A stretch of 6,145 bases of DNA from DASYAN01 sp036501345 (lineage in GTDB: Bacteria; Chloroflexota; Ktedonobacteria; Ktedonobacterales; Ktedonobacteraceae). The translations under genes were made by a program, and so were the position numbers. A model generated the notes under the pieces. The model did no database searches. It saw only the letters and a program-made list of their open reading frames with translations, and was not told where the DNA came from. The DNA is taken from NCBI GenBank assembly GCA_036501345.1, contig DASYAN010000367.1:1-6145 (forward strand). Reading direction: 5' to 3'. This document shows positions 1-5,998 of this stretch, one piece after another (the first letter of the stretch is position 1; each line of letters opens with the position of its first letter).

Positions 1-116
1 TCCTCTTCTCCCATCTCGATCCATAGGAGATATATACTCTCCTAAGAGTGAACCCTTTCTCTTTCCAGATGAGTTTTCTTTTCTCCTCTTCTTTTCTTCA
101 ATCCATCAGATATTGA
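1..116. other. Non-coding left edge with pyrimidine tract
   Basis: No coding frame resembling a known protein was seen here. Besides the inverted repeat at 24-44, bases 74-99 form an uninterrupted 26-base run of T and C. The frame that becomes the FtsK fragment is closed by TGA at 114-116, which shows that the N-terminal half of that gene is not present in this frame. Confidence 0.5.
24..44. repeat. Perfect 7-bp inverted repeat
   Basis: TAGGAGA (24-30) and TCTCCTA (38-44) are exact reverse complements separated by TATATAC. The AT-rich centre and short arms could be an operator for a dimeric regulator or a small RNA hairpin. No T-run follows directly, so a terminator is unlikely. No intact gene starts just downstream, so its role is unknown. 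Confidence 0.45.
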
Positions 117-836
117 CTTGAAAGTTGTGGGGAAAAGTCAGTCTCGCAACTGGGTGTACGCAACCTGGATGGCTATCGCAAACTACGCAAACAGAAGTTT
201 GAAGAGAGTGATACCTCGTTAAACAATTTACCGACCATTGTCATCATTATCAATGAACTGGCAGACTTGATGATGGCAGCTCCCGAAGAAGTAGAGGGGA
301 TGATCTGTCGTCTGGCACAACTGGCTCGTGCAACTGGCATTCATCTCGTGATAGCGACCCAGCGTCCCTCCGTTGATGTGATCACCGGGCTGATCAAGGC
401 AAATATTCCGACGCGCATCTCCTTTATGGTCAGTTCTGCGATAGACTCGCGCACGATCATCGACATGGGTGGAGCGGAACGTTTGTTAGGTCGGGGTGAT
501 ATGCTCTACCTGTCAGCGGATGCAGGTCGTCCTGAGCGTATCCAGGGAGCATTTCTCTCGGACGAGGAAGTGCAAAGATTGACAGACTATTGGCATCAGG
601 AAGTTGCTAGGCATTGGGGCTCAGCCAGTGGTGAAACCTGATTGGGAATTGATGGATCAGCCAGCGGAGGAGGTTGTCCTAGAGGATGATCTGCTGGATA
701 AAGCAGAGGAGGTTGCGTATAATATGGGCGGGCCTGGATTTCTTTGTTGCAGCGCCATCTGTGTGTCGGCTATGCGCGTGCTGCTCACCTGATTAATTTG
801 TTGGAGCAACGTGGCACCATCGGTCATTTTGAGTAG
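117..836 (+). pseudogene. ftsK: FtsK/SpoIIIE DNA translocase remnant (3' part)
   Basis: FtsK is a membrane-anchored hexameric ATPase that pumps DNA during chromosome segregation. This fragment carries the second half of the RecA-like motor and the gamma domain. Recognisable family similarity starts near 150 (LGVRNLDGYRKLR). It continues through Walker B (IIINELADLM, 243-272), RLAQLARATGIHLVIATQRP, SVDVITGLIKANIPTRISF, LLGRGDMLYL and GAFLSDEEV. Near 600-620 the reading shifts by +1 to give QPVVKPDWELMDQP and LLDKAEEV (604 to about 735). It then returns near 735-741 to the first frame for the winged-helix part SLLQRHLCVGYARAAHLINL (741-800), and ends at TAG 834-836. There is no Walker A, no membrane region and no plausible start codon, because an in-frame TGA lies at 114-116. 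The Walker B aspartate, normally D before ELADLM, is Asn (AAT 252-254). The truncation, two frameshifts and lost catalytic residue together make this a pseudogene. Family assignment is very secure. Confidence 0.93.
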
Positions 837-1187
837 GTAGGCGTGGCGTGGTCCCCAGATGGCCATCGTCTCGCTTCCGCTTCCGGTAGCTGGAATGGCA
901 GGGATAAAACTGTACAGGTCTGGGACTCTGCCAGTGGCAACGCCTTACTCACTTACAACGGTCATTCCAGTTGGGTGAACGCTGTGGCGTGGTCTCCAGA
1001 TGGCCGTCGTCTCGCCTCCGCTTCCGACGATCAGACCGTGCAGGTCTGGGACGCTGCCAGTGGTACTTTATTGCACACCTACGACGGTCATGGTTCTGAT
1101 GTAAATAGCGTGACGTGGTCGCCCGATGGCACGTGCATTGCGTCGGGGGCAGATAATGGGGTGGTGGTTGTGTAGCAGGCGGTGTGA
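837..1187 (+). pseudogene. Truncated WD40 beta-propeller repeats
   Basis: Three WD40 repeats are visible, with cores VAWSPDGHRLASAS (843 onward), VAWSPDGRRLASAS (984 onward) and VTWSPDGTCIASG (1110 onward). Between them are TVQVWDSASG and TVQVWDAASG strands and GH dipeptides. The second-to-third spacing is exactly 42 codons, normal for these repeats. The first unit is 47 codons because of an insertion (GSWNGRD). WD40 propellers are protein-interaction platforms and usually need about seven blades, so three is a fragment. The frame is the same as the FtsK remnant, from which it is separated by TAG at 834-836. GTG at 843 could act as a start but falls inside a repeat and has no convincing ribosome binding site. 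Near the end TAG at 1173-1175 stands where Trp is expected; the following codons Q-A-V and TGA 1185-1187 look like the original C-terminus (VWQAV). Many Chloroflexota kinases and STAND proteins end in such repeats, so the parent gene cannot be named. Confidence 0.8.
843..1140 (+). repeat. WD40-coding tandem DNA repeats (three units)
   Basis: The DNA at 843-885 and 984-1026 is nearly identical (both contain GTGGCGTGGTC/TCCAGATGGCC and CGTCTCGC). The third unit, from 1110, is more diverged. Unit spacing is 141 and then 126 bases. Such similarity between neighbouring WD40 units favours unequal recombination, which may explain the loss of the other blades. Confidence 0.65.
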
Positions 1188-1650
1188 GGGAGCAATGGGC
1201 ACGAGCCATGGTGTCATATGGTGGTAATACGTTGTAAAGCGTGTGTAATGTCAATGGACACGATAAATGACGCCGATGGGGAATCTTATGCTGTGCAATA
1301 GTTGGAGCACTGATGGGTCAACCAGCTTGGCGACTTTGACCAGTCTTCGTCGCAATGACGAGCACATGCATTGGTTGCTCCACCGGGACATCCCCTTCAC
1401 CTTTCCTGGGCACAGGCAGGTCAAACCCGCTGCATGAAAGGAGCTCCTGGTCGGAGGGCAATTTCACAGGTCGAAGGATCTTGCTTGCTCTGAAACTGTC
1501 CCATCAGTGGGGCCCCTTGCCTCGAGAAGAACACCTCCAACAAAGATCATGGAGATAGTTACAAGAGGAAATACGAGATAACCTCTCTTCAAAGGGGCTC
1601 AAATTGGAAAAGGGAGAGTAGAGAGGTCAAAAGTCAAAAGTTCCAAGGAC

Positions 1651-1679
1651 TTGCAGAAATGCAAAAGCTGTGTTATGAT
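1651..1679 (+). promoter_or_regulatory. Sigma-70-like promoter candidate
   Basis: TTGCAG (1651-1656) and TATGAT (1674-1679) are separated by exactly 17 bases. The -10 box matches TATAAT at five of six positions and the -35 box matches at three of six. It points toward the NACHT gene, which would give a leader of about 280 nt. It is a candidate only: nothing else confirms use, and a weak terminator-like hairpin lies between it and the gene. Confidence 0.35.
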
Positions 1680-1889
1680 TACTGATGATACCCTCACAGA
1701 GGACAAGGTCGCCAGTCTTCTTTATCAAAACAGGCAAGAGCCCTTTGATACACTGAAGCTGGATATCATCTCTCCCCCCGCGTTGCACTGTCGCACACGT
1801 TCAAAAGGCAACGAAAGCCTCTTAGGTTTTCGAGCCACTCATTCTCATGTTTGGGATTCTTGAAAATACACTGATCGCCCACCAACCAT

Positions 1890-1913
1890 GAGGTTCCCAG
1901 CCTCTTTTTGTTT
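1890..1913 (+). terminator. Possible weak terminator or leader hairpin
   Basis: GAGG (1890-1893) and CCTC (1901-1904) can pair around a 7-base loop, directly followed by TTTTTGTTT. The T-run is good but the four-pair stem is short for an intrinsic terminator. If real, it lies inside the leader of the NACHT gene and could act as an attenuator. Confidence 0.2.
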
Positions 1914-1956
1914 GAAATTCTCCTTTTTCTTTGAACGGCTTTGTTACTAGATACTC

Positions 1957-1962
1957 AGGCGG
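1957..1962 (+). promoter_or_regulatory. Ribosome binding site of the NACHT gene
   Basis: AGGCGG lies six bases before ATG 1969. It supports ATG 1969 over the in-frame TTG at 1963, which would sit directly against it. Confidence 0.5.
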
Positions 1963-1968
1963 TTGGCT

Positions 1969-4779
1969 ATGAACAAACCACCTAGGAGAAATGAGTTCTT
2001 GCGACAGGCGCGTCGCGAGCAAAACTGGACCCAGAGCGATCTCGCTGAAAAATTAGATGTGGGGAAACAGACCGTCCAAAGTTGGGAACTGGGTACCCGC
2101 ATCCCTTCTCTCCAATTCCGTCGCCGTCTCTGTGATCTCTTTTCAAAGACTCCCCAACAACTCGGGTTGCAGCTCGATAGTAAGGATGAGCAAATCTCTC
2201 AACAGTTGTCACTGTCACCACCGCTTCTGGATACCGCAGCGCTTCCGTTTCTCCCAGAGAACGGTCGTGTTGATGGTGAGACAGCACCATCATTGCAGGA
2301 GATCGCTCGTCGTCGTGTGACCAATCGAGGAGATGAAAACCGTCAGCGCATGTTGAGACGTGTGCGCTTCTATTGGATTACGGGTGTCTTGGAGCGTTCC
2401 CTGTATCACGCAACACTGATCACTCTGGGATTACAGGAACAACCGGGTGCCATTGAACCTCCCTGGCGACTGGCTGTTGCCGAGTTGGACCTGCCACCAC
2501 GTCCCTTGCCTGCTGGTACACGGATTACCCAGGTTTATGATGAGGCCGATGGGGAGTTGTTGATCCTGGGAGAGCCTGGTGCGGGCAAGACCTCACTGCT
2601 CTTAGAACTGGCTCGTGATTTGCTCGATCGTGCAGAATATGACCAGAGCCATCCCATCCCTGTGATCTTTCCCCTCTCGTCATGGGCGATCAAGCAACCA
2701 CCTCTTGCCGACTGGTTGGCAGAAGAGCTGCATACCAAATATCGTGTACCTCTCAAGATTGGACAAGAATGGATTGAGACTAACCACCTTCTTGTCCTGC
2801 TTGATGGCCTTGATGAGGTGACCGAAGTAGCCCGTTCTGCCTGCATCAAAGCCATCAATGCCTACCAACAAGCCCATGGGCTTGTTCCCATAGTGGTATG
2901 TTGCCGCAGAGGAGAATACTTCATGCAAGCAACCCGTGTCGCACTCCGGCGAGCTGTGCTGGTACAACCACTGACAGGACAACAGATTGATAAATGTCTC
3001 TGCGGTGCTGGTGAGCAGCTTGAGGCTGTACGCAAAGCCTTGGATGCCGACCCTGAGCTCCAAGAGATGGTCAAAACTCCACTCATGCTCAGTATTGTCT
3101 CCTTAGCGTACCAGGGGGAAGCCAGTACGACCGATGTCCCAGCAGGCTCCATTGAGGCACGCCGACGGCAGATCTTTGCGACCTATGTCCAGCGGATGCT
3201 GACTCGTCGGGGAGCTGAGACCTGTTATAGCGAGGAGCAGGCGATCTCTTGGCTGGCATGGTTGGCCTACCAGTTGGTACACCATAGCCAACTGGAATTC
3301 TACCTCGAACGGATACAGCCGGATTGGGTTCCAGACAGTCAACGCCATCGAAAAGGGATTGTGCGGTTAATTTATGGCATGGAGTGTGCCATGATCGCTG
3401 GATTATTGGGCTGGATCCATGGAGGAAAAGTAGGCAATACTAATGGCGTAGGAGCGGGACTCCTTGGCTGGCTTGGAAGTGGACCTGGCAATCGTGTGCT
3501 GGGTTGGATGGCTCCAGGTTTAGGAAGGGGAGTCGAAGGAGAGGGAATGTTTGGGCTTATTCTCGGTGTCGTCTTTGTGTTAGTGATTGTCTTGATCGAT
3601 GGATCTTCACCAGCAGAAGTCCAGTGGTCTTGGGCACCTATACAGCAGAGCGTCGCACATGGTCTTCTCAACGGTGTCAGGTCTGGATGCATCATCGGGG
3701 GGTTGTGTAGCATCCTATTTCTCGTGATCAGCGGCAATCTTGGTTCTGCACTGTCCTTTGGGGCACAGTTTGGCTTCCTTACTGGTACCATTATCGGATT
3801 CCTGAGTGCTCTGGTCGTCTCCAAACGTGACCATTCCGTTGCTCTTACATTTGTCGACCATGTCATTGATGGTCTTGTGATTGGTGTGTGTGGTGGCCTC
3901 GGCTTCGGGATCATCAATGGGCTCCTGGTTGGAGCGGACCAGGGCTTCATGAATGGATTGATCATTGGATTGGCTTCTTGTGTTGCTTTTGGATTCGGAG
4001 GTGGAATCTCTCTGATTCGAGATCTTGGCTCAGAAATCAAGCCAGCCGAAACAACTTCCTGGAGTTGGCAAAGCGTCAGGAACCATCTGGTCGGGAATCT
4101 GTTCAAGGGGCTGATGATTGGACTTTCTGTCACACTCATTGTTGGCATGATCACTGGCATGGCCAGCAGTCTCTTCTACGATCCAGCTTACGGATGGGTG
4201 CACGGGCTGGTCTATGGGCCAATTGTGGGATCAATCGCTACCATAGCAAGTCTTCTGACTGGTATACTGAACAGTGGATGGTCAAGTGATATACTTGATG
4301 AGCGTCAGCTGGTCAGACCCAATGAAGGCATCCGTCGTTCTGCATACAATAGTCTCTTGGCTGCATTGCTCTTTGGACCATTTGGGGGAATTGTCAGTGG
4401 AATTGTCAGTGGGCTCTCCTTTGGATTGATTGGAAGGCTCACAGGCTGGCGGGTCCTTGGAACAGGGTTTGCAATTGTCTTTGGGATCATCTTCACGTTT
4501 GAATTCTTGATGCTACGAGGTGGGATTGCATGCATTGGGCACTATGTCCTCCGGTGGCGTCTCTGGCGGCTCGGCTCCATTCCCTGGCGCTATGTCCGCT
4601 TTCTCGATTATGCGGCTGAGCATATTCTTCTCCGGAAGGTGGGGGGCGGCTATCTGTTTGTCCATAGCATGTTGCTTGAGTATTTCGCAAGCCTCTATCC
4701 ATCTGAGCAGGGAAAAGGCCCATTCCCTCAAGATGCAGGAGAGGAAAGACCCGGCAATCACATGCAACAGGCAACCTGA
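1969..4779 (+). CDS. HTH-NACHT STAND NTPase with glycine-zipper membrane region
   Basis: This is a 936-residue STAND-class signalling ATPase. Residues about 10-66 form an XRE-type helix-turn-helix (LRQARREQNWTQSDLAEKL, then VQSWELGTRIPS). Residues 124-160 hold a conserved helical lead-in (NRQRMLRRVRFYWITGVLE). The NACHT module has Walker A GEPGAGKTS (201-209, Lys207), Walker B LLVLLDGLDEV (Asp279, Asp282, Glu283), a VVCCRRGEYF strand with Arg313/Arg314, and PLMLSI (371-376). ISWLAWLAYQLVHHSQLEF follows from 426. Residues about 464-857 are a long hydrophobic stretch with glycines every four residues (GLLNG, GLVIG, GLLVG, GLMIG, GIVSGIVSG), enough for ten or more membrane segments. The end carries RFLDYAAEHILLRKVGGGY and LFVHSMLLEYFASLY (896-910). 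ATG 1969 is chosen because it has AGGCGG six bases upstream and places the HTH at the very N-terminus; TTG 1963 would add two residues. NACHT proteins oligomerise on sensing a signal, and some bacterial ones block phage. The ligand, the role of the HTH and whether the membrane part is the effector are not known from sequence. Confidence 0.9.
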   Translation: MNKPPRRNEFLRQARREQNWTQSDLAEKLDVGKQTVQSWELGTRIPSLQFRRRLCDLFSKTPQQLGLQLDSKDEQISQQLSLSPPLLDTAALPFLPENGRVDGETAPSLQEIARRRVTNRGDENRQRMLRRVRFYWITGVLERSLYHATLITLGLQEQPGAIEPPWRLAVAELDLPPRPLPAGTRITQVYDEADGELLILGEPGAGKTSLLLELARDLLDRAEYDQSHPIPVIFPLSSWAIKQPPLADWLAEELHTKYRVPLKIGQEWIETNHLLVLLDGLDEVTEVARSACIKAINAYQQAHGLVPIVVCCRRGEYFMQATRVALRRAVLVQPLTGQQIDKCLCGAGEQLEAVRKALDADPELQEMVKTPLMLSIVSLAYQGEASTTDVPAGSIEARRRQIFATYVQRMLTRRGAETCYSEEQAISWLAWLAYQLVHHSQLEFYLERIQPDWVPDSQRHRKGIVRLIYGMECAMIAGLLGWIHGGKVGNTNGVGAGLLGWLGSGPGNRVLGWMAPGLGRGVEGEGMFGLILGVVFVLVIVLIDGSSPAEVQWSWAPIQQSVAHGLLNGVRSGCIIGGLCSILFLVISGNLGSALSFGAQFGFLTGTIIGFLSALVVSKRDHSVALTFVDHVIDGLVIGVCGGLGFGIINGLLVGADQGFMNGLIIGLASCVAFGFGGGISLIRDLGSEIKPAETTSWSWQSVRNHLVGNLFKGLMIGLSVTLIVGMITGMASSLFYDPAYGWVHGLVYGPIVGSIATIASLLTGILNSGWSSDILDERQLVRPNEGIRRSAYNSLLAALLFGPFGGIVSGIVSGLSFGLIGRLTGWRVLGTGFAIVFGIIFTFEFLMLRGGIACIGHYVLRWRLWRLGSIPWRYVRFLDYAAEHILLRKVGGGYLFVHSMLLEYFASLYPSEQGKGPFPQDAGEERPGNHMQQAT
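4387..4410 (+). repeat. 12-bp in-frame tandem duplication
   Basis: GGAATTGTCAGT occurs twice without a gap (4387-4398, 4399-4410). It is in frame and codes for Gly-Ile-Val-Ser twice (residues 807-814) inside the glycine-zipper membrane region. The exact DNA identity suggests a recent slippage event that added one GxxxG step. Confidence 0.85.
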
Positions 4780-4914
4780 AGTTCAGTGCTCACTCATGAG
4801 GATTGGGAGTCCCATTCCTGAAGGGAGGAGATGTGAAAGAATGGCGAGAGGACATACAAGAACGATCCTTGCTTCTCTCTGGAGAAAGGTTCCCTTTTCC
4901 CGATTTGTAGGAAG

Positions 4915-4927
4915 GCTATAAAATAGC
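4915..4927 (+). promoter_or_regulatory. -10-like box within a small palindrome
   Basis: TATAAA (4917-4922) or the overlapping TAAAAT (4919-4924) could be a -10 box for the membrane protein gene 70-80 bases downstream. It lies at the centre of the inverted repeat GCTAT-AAA-ATAGC. No good -35 box lies 16-18 bases upstream (only the pyrimidine run CCTTTTCC), so confidence is low. Confidence 0.25.
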
Positions 4928-4967
4928 TGTAGTATCGTCTTCTTGTTACTTTGGAAGGAAGCTTCTT

Positions 4968-4987
4968 TTTCTTTCAGAAAGAAAGGG
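4968..4987 (+). promoter_or_regulatory. Ribosome binding site overlapped by a hairpin
   Basis: TTTCTTTC (4968-4975) and GAAAGAAA (4977-4984) are a perfect 8-bp inverted repeat around one A. In RNA it would form about a seven-pair stem with a three-base loop. The Shine-Dalgarno-like AAAGGG (4982-4987), seven bases before GTG 4995, overlaps the right arm. The hairpin could limit translation, and the position of AAAGGG favours GTG 4995 as the start. Confidence 0.4.
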
Positions 4988-4994
4988 CACAATC

Positions 4995-5660
4995 GTGTTT
5001 ACGACGATCATGTATGGTACTGGTGTCTTCTGGACGCTCACGTATCTTTTGATTATCCGTCGCGGTCATCTCGATCACACCTACGGGATGCCACTGGTGG
5101 CCTTGTGTGTCAATATTTCGTGGGAGTTTCTTTTCTCATTTCTCTATCCACAATCCGTAATCCAGCAGATTATCAATGTGATCTGGTTTGCCTTAGACGT
5201 GGTCATCCTGATACAACTGCTTCGCTACGGCCCTCGTGAATTTGCTGATCTGTCGAAGCAGGCCTTCTATGCGATCGTGGGTCTGGCGCTGGCGACCTGT
5301 TTCTGCGCAGTTCTCTTCTTCACCATTGAATTTCACGATCGAGGAACCTATTCGGCCTTTGGATCAAATCTTCTGATGTCAGTGCTGTTCATCGAAATGC
5401 TCTATCATCGCCGCTCCTTGCGTGGTCAGTCGATCAGTATTGCTGTGTGCAAACTGCTGGGTACTGCCCTGGCATCTCTGGCCTTCTATCTGTACTTTCC
5501 ACTTGGTCACCAGCCGTTGTTCGTGATGCTGTTTCTCTACGTGAGCATCTTCGTCTGCGATGTGATCTACGTGGGGATGCTCTATGTGCAGCAACGAGCA
5601 ATGACCCAGAAGCCGATGATGGCATCCAATCAGAGAGAGATGTCTATGGAGTCAGGATAG
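4995..5660 (+). CDS. Transmembrane-type terpene cyclase-like protein
   Basis: This 221-residue integral membrane protein has about seven hydrophobic segments (near residues 4-21, 31-51, 56-78, 90-112, 123-137, 147-168 and 173-198). It matches the Pyr4/PaxB family of membrane terpene cyclases, which close epoxidised or plain prenyl chains by protonation. Family-like features are YGMPLVALCVNISWEF with Glu44, VIWFALDVVILIQLLRYG with Asp68, and CDVIYVGMLY in the last helix with Asp189. In fungal Pyr4 a helix-2 Glu and a last-helix Asp (Glu63 and Asp218, from memory) are essential; Glu44 and Asp189 fall in matching places. Length is typical. GTG 4995 is chosen because AAAGGG lies seven bases upstream; ATG 5010 has no such site. 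The C-terminal 20 residues are polar and probably cytoplasmic. No prenyltransferase or epoxidase is in the window, so the substrate is unknown. Several bacterial relatives are uncharacterised, so catalysis is inferred. Confidence 0.75.
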   Translation: MFTTIMYGTGVFWTLTYLLIIRRGHLDHTYGMPLVALCVNISWEFLFSFLYPQSVIQQIINVIWFALDVVILIQLLRYGPREFADLSKQAFYAIVGLALATCFCAVLFFTIEFHDRGTYSAFGSNLLMSVLFIEMLYHRRSLRGQSISIAVCKLLGTALASLAFYLYFPLGHQPLFVMLFLYVSIFVCDVIYVGMLYVQQRAMTQKPMMASNQREMSMESG

Positions 5661-5998
5661 CGGCCAGCGCTTCTTTCCTGTAGGCTGCATTCCTGTACCC
5701 CTCGTTATCAGTATTCTGTTGGCTACAGAGAGGCCCTCATCTTGCTCTTCTGCTGATAGTTGGCTTCCTGCCAGATAGCTATCAGACTAGGGCAAACACA
5801 TCTAAATTTGGGCAATAGCCTAGCTTCGCATGAAAGCAAGCAAGCGTATCGGCCCTGATTTTCTCTATCGCTTCTCACGTCAGGCTAGGCACAGTCTAGA
5901 AAATAAGATGCATTTGCCCTGTTTATCAGACTTACTCATCTCAGGACACACCGCTTATCATCTCATTTTTAAATCATATGGATCGATAAAACGGTTGG
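5661..5998. other. 338-base gap between convergent genes
   Basis: No gene is supported here. It separates the plus-strand membrane protein from the minus-strand phosphatase fragment and is the natural place for terminators of both. It holds the nested hairpin at 5753-5785 and several CTAG-containing words, including the inverted pair GCCTAGC (5818-5824) / GCTAGGC (5884-5890). The 65-codon frame from ATG 5830 runs over the end of the phosphatase gene and has no family likeness. Confidence 0.5.
5753..5785. terminator. Nested hairpin downstream of the terpene cyclase gene
   Basis: CTGATAG (5753-5759) pairs with CTATCAG (5779-5785), and inside it TGGC (5761-5764) pairs with GCCA (5770-5773) around TTCCT. 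A GATAG bulge (5774-5778) repeats the left arm, so GATAGCTATC can also form an alternative stem. There is no T-run on either side, so a classical intrinsic terminator is doubtful. Its place between convergent genes fits a transcription end or RNA-stabilising structure. Confidence 0.3.

Larger units (their letters stand above)
1188..1968. other. 781-base region without a recognisable gene
   Basis: I see no supported gene between the WD40 remnant and the NACHT gene. Short open frames occur on both strands (for example 1355-1558 and 1651-1863), but none resembles a family I know, has a good ribosome binding site, or has the look of a real protein. Visible structure: a 7-bp inverted repeat ACCTCTC (1581-1587) / GAGAGGT (1621-1627) with a purine-rich loop, a tandem GTCAAAA pair (1626-1639), a promoter-like element at 1651-1679, and a GAGG/CCTC hairpin followed by T5 at 1890-1909. 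The region may contain a decayed gene that I could not identify. Confidence 0.5.
4780..4994. other. Spacer between NACHT and terpene cyclase genes
   Basis: No gene is supported in these 215 bases. They contain an imperfect 9-bp hairpin (GGAGAAAGG 4881-4889 / CCTTTTCCC 4893-4901, loop TTC) without a following T-run, a short palindrome GCTAT-AAA-ATAGC (4915-4927) covering a -10-like box, and a hairpin at 4968-4984 next to the ribosome binding site of the downstream gene. Confidence 0.5.

Noticed and set aside
604..792. Separate small protein starting at TTG 604
   Set aside because: Its first part is the FtsK linker (PDWELMDQP, DDLLDKAEEV) read in the shifted frame, not an independent gene.
1355..1558. 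67-codon plus-strand frame, and a weak minus-strand frame over about 1240-1450
   Set aside because: Neither resembles a known transposase or other family on inspection; composition looks non-coding.
1581..1639. ACCTCTC/GAGAGGT inverted repeat and tandem GTCAAAA as ends of an insertion element
   Set aside because: The arms are only 7 bases, enclose 33 bases, and no transposase or target duplication is seen.
1651..1863. 70-codon plus-strand frame (ATG possible at 1675)
   Set aside because: No ribosome binding site or recognisable motif; it overlaps the promoter-like TATGAT. It cannot be ruled out as a tiny leader peptide gene but is not supported.
2680..3063. 127-codon minus-strand frame within the NACHT domain
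   Set aside because: It lies opposite the Walker B and sensor region, which is clearly coding on the plus strand.
3372..4160. 262-codon open frame on the minus strand
   Set aside because: It lies entirely opposite the NACHT membrane region. Its Pro/Asn/Ile-rich product is the mirror of the glycine-every-fourth-residue pattern and resembles no protein family.
4881..4901. GGAGAAAGG-TTC-CCTTTTCCC hairpin as terminator of the NACHT gene
   Set aside because: The stem has a mismatch and a wobble pair, there is no T-run after it, and it lies 100 bases past the stop codon; too weak to call.
4520..4921. 133-codon plus-strand frame overlapping the end of the NACHT gene
   Set aside because: It overlaps the conserved NACHT C-terminus in another frame, has no family likeness, and its extension past 4779 is chance.
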